From: Thermoplasmata archaeon M9B2D
GTDB taxonomy: Archaea; Thermoplasmatota; E2; DHVEG-1
Reading direction: 5' to 3'
DNA length: 12,469 nucleotides
Assembly: GCA_002900555.1 (NCBI GenBank)
Contig: MUGD01000053.1
Span: 1-12,469, forward strand
Of this stretch, positions 5,314 to 12,440 are shown piece after piece; within the stretch, counting starts at the first letter, position 1; each line of letters starts with the position of its first letter. Made by a program: the position numbers and the translations under genes. The notes under the pieces are model-generated. The model was not told where the DNA came from. It made no database searches and saw only the letters and a list, made by a program, of their open reading frames with translations.

Positions 5314-6348
5314 ATGAACATAAAAAATCAGAAAAATATACAGCAACTAATAACCGTGATAGGACTAACGATCTTTGGAATTGTAGGAAGGTATCTGCTG
5401 GTTGGAGCAGGACTGCAACCTTTCCCGAATTTTGAGATCATTATGGTGGTAACGTTCCTTGCAGTGATGCTTATCAGATCACCACTGGCACTTATCGTAC
5501 CGCTTATCACTATGATCTGTAGTGACGTGCTGATTGGAAACCCGATTTTTATGGGGGATCAAATGAACAGAATCGTCTTATTCACCTACTCCGGGTTTAC
5601 CATCATCGCTTTACTTAATTTGTTTAACAAAGAACGCCTTTGGAACAGACTTGGTCAATTCCATATGAAAAACATCGGTCTTATGGCAGGACTAGGTATC
5701 GGCTTTGTCCTTATCTACGACATCTGGACAAACATGGGATGGTGGTACTTGATGTACCCCCATGACGTACCTTCACTTGCTCTGGTATACACCGCAGGGT
5801 TACCATTCATGATCTATCACATGATTTCCGGAATCGTCACGTTTGTCGCCATCGGAGTACCTCTAATGCTTTACGCCGCAAAGAAGAAAGACATCCTGCA
5901 TATTCAAGCGATAAAGCTACAGACAATTCATAAAATCCCCGCAGTGCTTCTTGTCCTTGGTCTCATCACACTTTCCTTTACAGGAACTGCCATGCAGGTT
6001 CCACAGAAAAGCGAAATATGGATCGAAAAATCAGACCAAACAAGTGCCCGAATTATGATTGAGGCGGATAGCTGGACCATTACAGATAACCTTGTCGCTT
6101 ATCAGGGTGACACCGCATTTTCCCTTCTGAAGCGATGCGCTGAGAAAAACGGTTTTTCCATCGAATCGACCTACTACACCGAATTTGACTCCACCCTTAT
6201 CGAGTCCATCAACAATGTAGTCAGTGGAACAGACGGAAAATACTGGCAGTACTCTGTGAATGGTGAACTACCTACCATTGGCGCTGATAAATACATCGTT
6301 ACCAATGGTGACACAATCAGATGGAGTTTTAAAGCCATACCAATGTAA
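5314..6348 (+). CDS. ECF-transporter S-component-like membrane protein fused to a DUF4430 (transcobalamin-like) domain
   Basis: A 344-residue protein in two parts. Residues about 10-190 are a multi-helix membrane domain with PFPNFE (36-41), YDIWTNMGWWYLMYPHD (about 135-151) and a conserved-looking YTAGLPFMIYH block. This resembles DUF6580/ECF S-component-type substrate-binding membrane proteins. A further helix at about 207-226 leads to a C-terminal region (about 232-344) predicted to lie outside the membrane. It ends with TAFSLLKRCAEKNGF, then WQYSVNGELPTIGADKY and a final GDTIRWSF strand, the hallmarks of DUF4430, related to the C-terminal domain of transcobalamin/intrinsic factor. Inference: the outer domain captures a cobamide or similar ligand and hands it to the membrane domain. 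No ECF ATPase or T-component gene is in the window, so it would rely on a shared module elsewhere. It converges with the PrsW gene 28 nt away. Confidence 0.75.
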   Translation: MNIKNQKNIQQLITVIGLTIFGIVGRYLLVGAGLQPFPNFEIIMVVTFLAVMLIRSPLALIVPLITMICSDVLIGNPIFMGDQMNRIVLFTYSGFTIIALLNLFNKERLWNRLGQFHMKNIGLMAGLGIGFVLIYDIWTNMGWWYLMYPHDVPSLALVYTAGLPFMIYHMISGIVTFVAIGVPLMLYAAKKKDILHIQAIKLQTIHKIPAVLLVLGLITLSFTGTAMQVPQKSEIWIEKSDQTSARIMIEADSWTITDNLVAYQGDTAFSLLKRCAEKNGFSIESTYYTEFDSTLIESINNVVSGTDGKYWQYSVNGELPTIGADKYIVTNGDTIRWSFKAIPM

Positions 6349-6376
6349 ACAAATACACCTATCCATCTTCCTCTCT

Positions 6377-7087
6377 TTAACAGGTTTTCTCATCAAGAGC
6401 TCTAATTTTATTCCGGATAAGAGTAATGGTGATAATGACAAAAAGAAACGCAAAACCTAACCCGGATAAAACCCCAACAAATTCGTATGAGACAAGAAAA
6501 TTGTAAAACCCATGTAGGAAAATCGCGAACAAGAAATACGGTAGGACACCAAGGAAGGATGACCGTTTCATAACGGTCTTGCCATATCCATATCCGGTTA
6601 ATGCGGTTGCAGACGCGTGCAGCAGACACCCTCCTACACTCCGAAAAGCCATAAATACTAAGAAAAAGAGGAATCCCTCTGATAAAAAACTATACCCATA
6701 CAGAAGGTTTTCCGTCGCTGAAAAACCTAACCCTGCGACAGCACCATAAATCAAACCATCCTCTAGTTCAGTGAGGTTCTTTTTTACAATCCGAAGCCGA
6801 AGCGCAAGTGGTTTGGTAAACTCCTCGACAACTGGCGCAATGATGATTGCCACGAAAAACGATGTCATCTCGCTATGCGACGATGAATACGTCAGCGGTA
6901 TTTCCAAAACAATTTCCAAGATTAGTGCAGCGACCACGGCAATCGTCGCACCCCACATAAAGCAAACAAAGATTGATATCCATTGTTGTCTATGACAATG
7001 TTCCGTGTTCCGTATCCATATGGTGTACAACAGGGGAGGGAGAAACGATACAAAGACAAGAATCCCCCAAGTCGTCAGAGTCGACAT
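6377..7087 (-). CDS. PrsW-family intramembrane protease
   Basis: A 236-residue membrane protein with about eight hydrophobic segments. The family motifs are present in order: EE with a following Lys in APVVEEFTKP (E88, E89), the GLxYGAVAGLGFSATEN block ending at E126-N127, H157 in LLHASATALTGYG, and H192 in FLHGFYNF. These glutamates and histidines are the proposed catalytic or metal-binding residues of PrsW (MEROPS M82), which in Bacillus cuts the anti-sigma factor RsiW. Archaea lack such sigma factors, so the substrate here is unknown. The gene starts 35 nt after the ABCE1 stop on the same strand. A TATA-like ATAATAAA in that gap (7109-7117) would give an almost leaderless transcript from the ATG at 7087; no Shine-Dalgarno is visible. 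Family call is good. Confidence 0.85.
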   Translation of the reverse strand: MSTLTTWGILVFVSFLPPLLYTIWIRNTEHCHRQQWISIFVCFMWGATIAVVAALILEIVLEIPLTYSSSHSEMTSFFVAIIIAPVVEEFTKPLALRLRIVKKNLTELEDGLIYGAVAGLGFSATENLLYGYSFLSEGFLFFLVFMAFRSVGGCLLHASATALTGYGYGKTVMKRSSFLGVLPYFLFAIFLHGFYNFLVSYEFVGVLSGLGFAFLFVIITITLIRNKIRALDEKTC

Positions 7088-7108
7088 GAAAAAACAAAAC
7101 AGAAAAGC

Positions 7109-7117
7109 GTTTATTAT
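7109..7117 (-). promoter_or_regulatory. Possible internal promoter for the PrsW gene
   Basis: The minus strand reads CATAATAAAC just after the ABCE1 stop, about 25 nt before the PrsW ATG, which suits a leaderless mRNA. A T-rich stretch (TTTTGTTTTTTC) between it and the ATG could instead end ABCE1 transcripts. Confidence 0.3.
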
Positions 7118-7122
7118 GGTTT

Positions 7123-8898
7123 TTAGAGCTTGTAGTAATACTCTCCATTTTGTTTCTGCTGTCGGTCCATATACGATTCAGGTTTATTGACCCGTGGTCT
7201 TTTTGTCTCCTCATCTCGACGGAACGTAATATCAACATCTTTTAAGAACCGATTCATCCCCTCATGAAGGCTAAATGGCCCCTGCGCCCGTCCGTGCTTG
7301 CCTGGTATGCCATCAAATACAATCAATGAATCGCTGACCATATCAATGAAATACACATCATGGTCAACGATCATCGCTGATTTTGCTGATTTTTCTATGA
7401 CCCGACGAAGCATCCGTGAGACAATCATCCGTTGTTGACTGTCAAGATATGCAGAGGGTTCATCTATTAGATAAATATCTGCTTCTTTTACTATCGACGC
7501 AGCAATGGCTACCCGTTGCAATTCTCCTCCGGAAAGTGTAGCTAGCTCTCGGTCCTGAAGATACTTCAGATGCAGAGCATCATGGACCTCAGTCTGTAGG
7601 AATGTCGAGGTGAATAGCTGTGGGGCAAATTGAGAAAAGTATTCCTGAACAGTCCCATCAAAATCAGGGGTGATATATTGAGGTTTATAGCTGATTTTTA
7701 AGTCGTATTCTATGGTTCCACTTGTTGGTTGAACAACCCCGGCAAGTATTTTAACAAATGTTGTCTTCCCAATAGCATTTGGGCCGACAACACCAATAAG
7801 CTCCCCTTGACGAAGGATTCCTGCTTCAACCGTAAGGGAGAAATCCTCAAATTCTTTTGAAAGATTATTATATGAGACAAGAGCCCGCAGGCCTTGCTGT
7901 GGCTTGGGAGGACTTGCAAAAAACTCAATTTTTGTCCCGAAGCGAATGTTCTCCTCTTTCAGGTACCCGGATAGATAGGTATTTATAGAATGTCTCACCG
8001 CACGAGGAAACGTTACAACACCATAGGCTCCCTCAGTTCCGTACATGATGTGGACGTTTTCACAGAGAAAATCCAAGACCGCGAGGTCATGTTCAACCAC
8101 AATTACTTTTTTTTCGTTGGAAAGTTTTCGTATGATGCGAGCGACCTTCAGCCGTTGGTAAATATCAAGATATGATGTTGGCTCATCAAAAAAATACAAA
8201 TCAACGTCTTTGATCAGTGCCGCGGCAATAGAAACAAGCTGCAGTTCTCCACCAGAGATCGTCCTTTTTTCTATTTCTTTGTCGAGAAGATGCGTAATCC
8301 CAAGTGTGTTGACAACTGCATCAAAATTGTCCGTTGTATCCGCGCTTTTGAGAACATCTTTAATTTTTCCTTTTACTATTTTTGGGAGCTGGTCAACATA
8401 TTGTGGTTTAAGTACACAAGAGAGGTTTTTTTCTGAGAGTGCTTTAAAATGCTCATAAAGCTCCGTCCCTGCGTAATAGTCAAGAACTATATCCCATGAC
8501 GGTTTTTTTATTTGGTAATGCCCTAGATTTGGTATGAGTTGACCTGCAAGAATCTTAATAGCTGTGGTCTTTCCAATGCCGTTTTGTCCAAGAATACCAA
8601 CGCAGCTTCCTTTCTTTGGGATGGGGAGTCGATAGAGTCGAAATCCATTCTTGCTAAATTGATGGATAAGGTCCTCTTTTAGCTCTTCAGCAAGTCCAAT
8701 GATTTTTATTGCTTCGAAGGGGCATTTATTGACACAGATGCCACAACCAACACAGAGCTCTTCAGAAATGATGGGTTTTCCATCCTCACCCATCACAACG
8801 GTCTCATCACCTGCTCGGACTCTTGGGCAGAATTTAATACATTCCTGTGCGCATCGTTTTGATGTACATCGATCTTTTAATAGGATAGCGATTCTCAT
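7123..8898 (-). CDS. rli1: ABCE1/Rli1 ribosome recycling factor
   Basis: A 591-residue iron-sulfur ABC ATPase, complete and of standard length. The N-terminus holds two ferredoxin-like 4Fe-4S motifs: cysteines 11, 16, 20, 24 and 49, 52, 55, 59. NBD1 has Walker A GQNGIGKTT (104-112), signature SGGELQ and Walker B FFDEPTSYLD. NBD2 has Walker A GPNAIGKTT, signature LSGGELQRVAIAA and Walker B LIDEPSAYLD. ABCE1 splits post-termination ribosomes after aRF1/Pelota action and keeps the small subunit ready for initiation. The start at 8898 (MRIAILLKDRC) is chosen over an upstream ATG at 8916 because archaeal Rli1 begins MRIAxLxxDRC and because the TATA box at 8927-8934 would put the transcription start near 8905. 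It is followed by the PrsW gene and is divergent from the CPBP protease gene. Confidence 0.97.
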   Translation of the reverse strand: MRIAILLKDRCTSKRCAQECIKFCPRVRAGDETVVMGEDGKPIISEELCVGCGICVNKCPFEAIKIIGLAEELKEDLIHQFSKNGFRLYRLPIPKKGSCVGILGQNGIGKTTAIKILAGQLIPNLGHYQIKKPSWDIVLDYYAGTELYEHFKALSEKNLSCVLKPQYVDQLPKIVKGKIKDVLKSADTTDNFDAVVNTLGITHLLDKEIEKRTISGGELQLVSIAAALIKDVDLYFFDEPTSYLDIYQRLKVARIIRKLSNEKKVIVVEHDLAVLDFLCENVHIMYGTEGAYGVVTFPRAVRHSINTYLSGYLKEENIRFGTKIEFFASPPKPQQGLRALVSYNNLSKEFEDFSLTVEAGILRQGELIGVVGPNAIGKTTFVKILAGVVQPTSGTIEYDLKISYKPQYITPDFDGTVQEYFSQFAPQLFTSTFLQTEVHDALHLKYLQDRELATLSGGELQRVAIAASIVKEADIYLIDEPSAYLDSQQRMIVSRMLRRVIEKSAKSAMIVDHDVYFIDMVSDSLIVFDGIPGKHGRAQGPFSLHEGMNRFLKDVDITFRRDEETKRPRVNKPESYMDRQQKQNGEYYYKL

Positions 8899-8926
8899 AT
8901 CTACGAACATCGACAAGATACATGTT

Positions 8927-8934
8927 CTTAAAAG
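8927..8934 (-). promoter_or_regulatory. TATA box of the ABCE1 gene
   Basis: CTTTTAAG, followed upstream (minus strand) by an A-rich AAAAAAC element, lies about 30 nt before the ATG at 8898. A leaderless or very short-leader mRNA is predicted. The core is palindromic, so weak use in the other direction is possible. Confidence 0.5.
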
Positions 8935-9006
8935 GTTTTTTATCTTGGGAAAACCTGAAATGAATAAAAAGGAAAAATCAATATGGTATTGTAGACATGC
9001 AGTATC

Positions 9007-9693
9007 ATGGAGATTAATTTGTTTCTCTGGCCAATGCTTATGCCATTGATTCTTCCCTTGTTCTACGCTGCAAGGTACAAAAGAGAAGCATTCATAGAAA
9101 TAGGAACGATCAGTCTGGTGATGGTGCTGATTGTACTCTTGTACTGGCCGTTGATTACCAGTACTATCTTTTCAACATATACCTACATTGTGACAAAATT
9201 CCTTTTGTTTGTGGTTCTTCCAATCGTGGCCTTCCTTTTGTTACAACGTAACATCACACCTCTTCACCTTGGTATATACGGAGTTAAAAAACAAGGTGTA
9301 CGAAAAAGTCTTATGTGGTTTGTTCTCCTTCTTCCGGCAATGCTGGTGACAACGTTTGTAATACAGTATTTTCATGGTGTTGGTTGGAATGTTGAGGTGG
9401 TCGCTGGTATCATGAGTTTCTTTGAGGCGTTTACTGAAGAGTTCTTTTTCAGAGGCGTTCTTTTTGTATTTTTACTGCAGAAGACAACTATGAAAATAGC
9501 ATACGTAACCTCGTTGGCTAGTTTTACGTTGATGCATCCTCAACATCTGACAACATTTTTTATCATAGGAACACTGCTTCAAGGCGTTCTAACCCTTGAG
9601 ATAGCAAGACAATCGAAAAATATCATTGGCGCTTGGTTTCTGCATGGAAGTAACCGATTTTTTCAACTTGTGTTGGTGCCGTTATTTCTCTAA
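9007..9693 (+). CDS. CPBP (CAAX/Abi-type) intramembrane glutamic protease
   Basis: A 228-residue membrane protein with about seven or eight hydrophobic segments. CPBP motifs are present: TEEFFFRG (E144, E145, R149; the EExxxR motif), FTLMHPQH (H177) and FLHGSNRFF (H213, N216). This is the Rce1-like catalytic set: glutamate and histidines activating water inside the membrane. Archaea often carry several such proteins; since a protein prenylation pathway of the eukaryotic type is doubtful in them, the substrate is unknown, and bacteriocin-immunity-like or signal-protein cleavage roles remain possible. ATG 9007 begins 108 bp from the divergent ABCE1 start. No strong Shine-Dalgarno is seen; an AATAAAAAGG stretch at 8962-8971 may be its TATA box. 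It converges with the DEAD-box helicase, with 11 nt between stops. Confidence 0.85.
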   Translation: MEINLFLWPMLMPLILPLFYAARYKREAFIEIGTISLVMVLIVLLYWPLITSTIFSTYTYIVTKFLLFVVLPIVAFLLLQRNITPLHLGIYGVKKQGVRKSLMWFVLLLPAMLVTTFVIQYFHGVGWNVEVVAGIMSFFEAFTEEFFFRGVLFVFLLQKTTMKIAYVTSLASFTLMHPQHLTTFFIIGTLLQGVLTLEIARQSKNIIGAWFLHGSNRFFQLVLVPLFL

Positions 9694-9704
9694 TACCGCT
9701 TTTT

Positions 9705-10889
9705 TCATCGTCCGAACGAATATCGCGGTGCGCCTCGATAGGAGTGGCTTCTTTGTTCAAACCGTCGCAGAAACGGGATTTTCCTAAAATCAGGCATATC
9801 AGCCCGCTCTATTAAAAAATCATCGTTACTTTGCACACGTCTGAAGTTATCGTGATCACGTTCTGTAAGAAGCGTGATAGCCGCGCCATTGGCTCCGGCG
9901 CGTGCCGTTCTGCCTATACGATGAACATATTCGGTAGGAGTCTTCGGTACATCATAGTTGTAGATGTATGTGACATTCTTAATATCAAGGCCACGTGCTG
10001 CGACATCTGTTGCTACCAGTACCTTTGTCTTTTGTGTTTTTAACGCATCTAATGAGTGTGATCGTTTTTGTTGTTTCATGCCCCCATGGATTGCAGAAGC
10101 GCGAATGCCTTGGCGGGAAAGATTCTTTGAAACTGCATCAGATTCCCTGCGCGTCCCACAGAACACAATCGATAGTCCATCGGTGTTGCAGTTCAGGAGA
10201 TGGACAAGAAGGGAGAACTTCTGGTTCTGCTCGTAAATATCATAGTAGATCTGTTTTAATTTTGTATGATCGACATATGACTGAGTCTTTATTATCACCG
10301 GGTGTCTTAGATGTTTTCGTGAAAGACGATAGACCTCCTCAGAGATCGTAGCGCTGAACATCAGTAATTGTCGTTGCTTTGGAGTGTAACGAATGATTTC
10401 TTCGACATCCTCGACAAACCCCATCTCAAACATCTTGTCGGTTTCATCAAGGACAAGGATAGTGACAAATCTCAAATCAATAGTTCCCCGGCGAAGATGA
10501 TCAAGCAATCTGCCTGGAGTCCCAATCACAATCTCAGAAGAACGGATGTCACGAATCTGTGGTCCGATGCTCACACCGCCGTACACGCTTGTGGTACGTA
10601 TCCCAAGATTCTTTCCAAATTCGCGAAAGACATCAGTGACCTGGACACAGAGTTCTCTCGTAGGGGTTAGGACAAGCGCTTGCAATCCTCCTCCAGGTAC
10701 AATTTTGTTAAGGACTGGAAGACAAAACGCAAGTGTTTTTCCAGACCCGGTCTCAGCTTGGCCAATCACGTCGTTTCCCTGAATGATCGCCGGTATACAT
10801 TTCTCCTGAATCAGCGTCAAATCCTTGAATTCCTGTGTTTGTAGTTTTGCAATCAGTTTAGGATGTATATTAAGTTGTTCACATTTCAT
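9705..10889 (-). CDS. DEAD-box RNA helicase (DETD variant)
   Basis: A 394-residue, core-only DEAD-box ATP-dependent RNA helicase. Visible motifs are a Q motif (LTLIQEKCIP, near residue 28), motif I AETGSGKT (45-52), Ia PTREL (76-80), TPGR, motif II DETD (148-151) where DEAD is usual, motif III SAT (179-181), TDVAARGLD, and motif VI HRIGRTAR (323-330). A short basic tail ends RGAPRYSFGR. The reading frame can start at GTG 10898, but an AGGTGA Shine-Dalgarno 5 nt before the ATG at 10889 overlaps that GTG, so the ATG is chosen. Together with the cold-shock protein gene just upstream it suggests a role in unwinding structured RNA at low temperature, as known for DeaD/CsdA-type helicases. A T9 tract between the two genes and a separate TATA-like box suggest its own transcript. 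Confidence 0.93.
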   Translation of the reverse strand: MKCEQLNIHPKLIAKLQTQEFKDLTLIQEKCIPAIIQGNDVIGQAETGSGKTLAFCLPVLNKIVPGGGLQALVLTPTRELCVQVTDVFREFGKNLGIRTTSVYGGVSIGPQIRDIRSSEIVIGTPGRLLDHLRRGTIDLRFVTILVLDETDKMFEMGFVEDVEEIIRYTPKQRQLLMFSATISEEVYRLSRKHLRHPVIIKTQSYVDHTKLKQIYYDIYEQNQKFSLLVHLLNCNTDGLSIVFCGTRRESDAVSKNLSRQGIRASAIHGGMKQQKRSHSLDALKTQKTKVLVATDVAARGLDIKNVTYIYNYDVPKTPTEYVHRIGRTARAGANGAAITLLTERDHDNFRRVQSNDDFLIERADMPDFRKIPFLRRFEQRSHSYRGAPRYSFGR

Positions 10890-10894
10890 TGTTT

Positions 10895-10900
10895 TCACCT
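10895..10900 (-). promoter_or_regulatory. Strong Shine-Dalgarno deciding the helicase start
   Basis: AGGTGA on the minus strand matches the 3' end of archaeal 16S rRNA over all six bases and lies 5 nt before ATG 10889. It argues against the GTG at 10898, which is part of the site itself. Confidence 0.65.
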
Positions 10901-10959
10901 GAGCATGACATTATAGTTTTGTTTCTCTTTTCTCTGTATTGTCTATCGTTTCCTCTTAC

Positions 10960-10968
10960 TTTTATTTC
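10960..10968 (-). promoter_or_regulatory. Possible TATA box of the helicase gene
   Basis: The minus strand reads AAGAAATAAAAGT. A start about 25 nt downstream (near 10937) would give a leader of about 48 nt containing the Shine-Dalgarno. A second TATA-like ACTATAAT at 10912-10919 would start at the ATG itself and fits the strong Shine-Dalgarno less well. Confidence 0.3.
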
Positions 10969-10974
10969 TTTTTG

Positions 10975-10983
10975 AAAAAAAAA
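10975..10983 (-). terminator. T9 tract after the cold-shock gene
   Basis: The minus strand carries nine consecutive T about 35 nt after the cspA stop, with no strong hairpin before it. Archaeal termination typically uses such U tracts, so the cold-shock transcript probably ends here, at least in part. Confidence 0.5.
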
Positions 10984-11016
10984 GTGTTTTACGATTAGCT
11001 GTCTCTTTTAAGAATC

Positions 11017-11208
11017 TTATGCCTTCTTTACGTTTTTTGCTTGTGGTCCTCGATCTGATGATTCAACGTCAAATTCAACTGCATCTCCTTCGTTAAGGGA
11101 TGCCTCCATCGGGAGTGCGGACCGATGTACGAAGACTTCTTTTCCATCATCACATTGGATGAACCCGTACCCTTTTCTTGCATTATACCATTTTACGTTT
11201 CCTTTCAT
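11017..11208 (-). CDS. cspA: Cold-shock domain protein (CspA family)
   Basis: From ATG 11208 this is a 63-residue single cold-shock domain protein, slightly shorter than the 66-70 residues usual in bacteria. It begins MKGNVKWYNARKGYGFIQ, with RNP1 KGYGFIQ at 12-18 and RNP2 VFVH at 25-28; aromatic W7, Y8, Y14, F16, F26 and H28 should stack on single-stranded nucleic acid. Such proteins act as RNA chaperones and prevent structure at low temperature. A GTG at 11217 would add three residues and has an AAGGA sequence at a suitable distance, so the exact start is uncertain. Csp proteins are patchily distributed in archaea and were probably acquired from bacteria. Its neighbours are a DEAD-box helicase downstream and TFB upstream on the same strand. 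The leader carries two TATA-like boxes and possible hairpins. Confidence 0.95.
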   Translation of the reverse strand: MKGNVKWYNARKGYGFIQCDDGKEVFVHRSALPMEASLNEGDAVEFDVESSDRGPQAKNVKKA

Positions 11209-11225
11209 ACTATTCACATTTTCCT

Positions 11226-11252
11226 TAGAGTATCTCTAGAGTTTTTTAAAAG
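11226..11252 (-). promoter_or_regulatory. Proximal cspA promoter with inverted repeats
   Basis: The minus strand reads CTTTTAAAAA (11243-11252, TATA-like), then the palindrome CTCTAGAG (11234-11241). A TAGAG-ATA-CTCTA hairpin (11226-11238) ends directly before the AAGGA sequence. The repeats could be an operator at the start site or an RNA structure that controls access to the ribosome-binding site. Confidence 0.4.
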
Positions 11253-11261
11253 AACAAAAAC

Positions 11262-11283
11262 AAAAAAATTTCGAACATTCGAA
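11262..11283 (-). terminator. Hairpin plus T7 in the cspA upstream region
   Basis: The minus strand has a 5-bp stem (TTCGA, loop ATGT, TCGAA) followed by A and seven T, resembling a weak intrinsic terminator. It lies between the distal TATA box and cspA, so it could end a short RNA or attenuate a long cspA leader. Confidence 0.35.
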
Positions 11284-11341
11284 TCTACGAAACGATGAAA
11301 CTCTTATTTCTATTCCTTTTGACCTGCTATAGTCTTCCCGC

Positions 11342-11351
11342 CTATATATAG
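11342..11351 (-). promoter_or_regulatory. Distal TATA box between tfb and cspA
   Basis: The palindrome CTATATATAG is preceded on the minus strand by GTGAAAAA, a good BRE-like purine element, and by CCCGCC on the other side, which is a poor BRE. Minus-strand use is therefore favoured, with a start near 11320. It would produce either a cspA mRNA with a leader of about 110 nt or a small RNA ending at the T7 tract. Confidence 0.45.
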
Positions 11352-11403
11352 TTTTTCACAGAGGAGATGGTCGATGACATTTATACTGTAGGGTACATAA
11401 CCA

Positions 11404-12339
11404 TTACATAACGATATGAATATCTAGTTTTTGTGCGAGTTCTTTATATCGATTTCTAATAGTAACCTCGGTAACACCCGCAATCCCTGCAACCTCGCGT
11501 TGTGTCCTACGTTCACCACAAAGAACTGACGAGATGTATAAAGATGCAGCAGCAAGTCCTGTAGGACCTCGCCCGCTGGTAAGCTCCTGATGTGCTGCAT
11601 GTTCCAATATTTCCAATGTTTTTATTTGAACAGTGTTACTAAGTTTTAACTCGCTGCAGAATCGCGAGACGTAATCTTTTGGTGCAGTCGGCATTAACTT
11701 TAATTCGAGTTCTCTGGAGACATATCGATAGTTTCTGCCAATCTCTTTTCGTGGCATTTGTGCAACCGTGCTAATCTCGTCCAATGTCCGTGGTACATGA
11801 CATTGTCGGCATGCAGCGTACAAAGATGCAGCAGTCACCCCTTGGATGCTTCGTCCGCGAACTAAATTCTTCAATGCTGCTTTTCGATAAATCATCGCAG
11901 CGGTTTCTCGCACTGTTCTTGGAAGACCCATCCCTGATGCAAGTCTGTCTATTCCTGAAAGAGCAAGTGCTAAGTTCCGCTCGGTTGCATCGCTGATACG
12001 CACACGCCGCTGCCATTTCCGTAAACGATATAATTGCGCCCGGTTCTTTGTCGGAATCGATTTCCCATACGCATCCCGGTTTGTCCACCCTATGGTGGTA
12101 CTAAGGCCTTTGTCATGGATGGTGTATGTCATTGGAGATCCGATTCGAGATCGTTTCTCCCGTTGTTCATTATCAAATGCACGCCATTCCGGGCCATGGT
12201 CAATGATATCTTCATCGACAACAAGTCCACATCCAGAACAGACTAATTCTGCTCGGGAATAATCCTTCCTCAGATGCCCACTCCCACATTCTGGACAACT
12301 AAGAATTTCTTCTATCTTTTGTCTCTCTTTTTTTGTCAA
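11404..12339 (-). CDS. tfb: Transcription initiation factor B (TFIIB homologue)
   Basis: A 311-residue, full-length TFB. The N-terminal zinc ribbon has cysteines C15, C18, C34 and C37 and recruits RNA polymerase. The B-reader/B-linker region follows (about 48-95, GPEWRAFD then [20 protein letters not shown]). Two cyclin-fold repeats (about 105-205 and 215-311) bind TBP and the BRE; the second contains the helix-turn-helix [23 protein letters not shown] (279-301) that reads the BRE. The start codon is TTG at 12339, with GGGGG 9 nt upstream as a possible ribosome-binding site; no nearer in-frame ATG precedes the zinc ribbon. The gene precedes cspA on the same strand. Many archaea have several TFBs; whether this is the only copy cannot be seen here. 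Confidence 0.97.
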   Translation of the reverse strand: MTKKERQKIEEILSCPECGSGHLRKDYSRAELVCSGCGLVVDEDIIDHGPEWRAFDNEQREKRSRIGSPMTYTIHDKGLSTTIGWTNRDAYGKSIPTKNRAQLYRLRKWQRRVRISDATERNLALALSGIDRLASGMGLPRTVRETAAMIYRKAALKNLVRGRSIQGVTAASLYAACRQCHVPRTLDEISTVAQMPRKEIGRNYRYVSRELELKLMPTAPKDYVSRFCSELKLSNTVQIKTLEILEHAAHQELTSGRGPTGLAAASLYISSVLCGERRTQREVAGIAGVTEVTIRNRYKELAQKLDIHIVM

Positions 12340-12424
12340 ATTAAACTACCCCCGATTTCTTATTACAGAATGGTGTCATTTAATCGTTCCTTCGATACTG
12401 TTGTTATCGTTTCAGTTTTCAACA

Positions 12425-12440
12425 TTCGGACTGGACCGAA
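12425..12440 (-). promoter_or_regulatory. Inverted repeat in the tfb upstream region
   Basis: TTCGG and CCGAA, separated by six bases, lie next to an AT-rich stretch (12441-12458) that reads TTTTTTATTTTTATTC on the minus strand and could be the tfb TATA region. The tfb leader would then be about 80 nt. Nothing else is recognised between the tfb start and the window edge; a promoter for a plus-strand gene beyond the edge is equally possible. Confidence 0.25.

Noticed and set aside
8899..8916. Upstream ATG for ABCE1 at 8916
   Set aside because: It would lie upstream of the predicted transcription start and adds residues before the conserved MRIA start of archaeal Rli1.
8699..9006. Open frame overlapping the start of ABCE1 and running into the CPBP gene on the plus strand
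   Set aside because: It is the complement of the iron-sulfur domain of ABCE1 and then a different frame of the protease gene; no domain is seen.
9831..10782. Several open frames antisense to the DEAD-box helicase
   Set aside because: They are opposite a well-supported helicase and encode low-complexity, Cys/Arg/Ser-rich sequence without domains.
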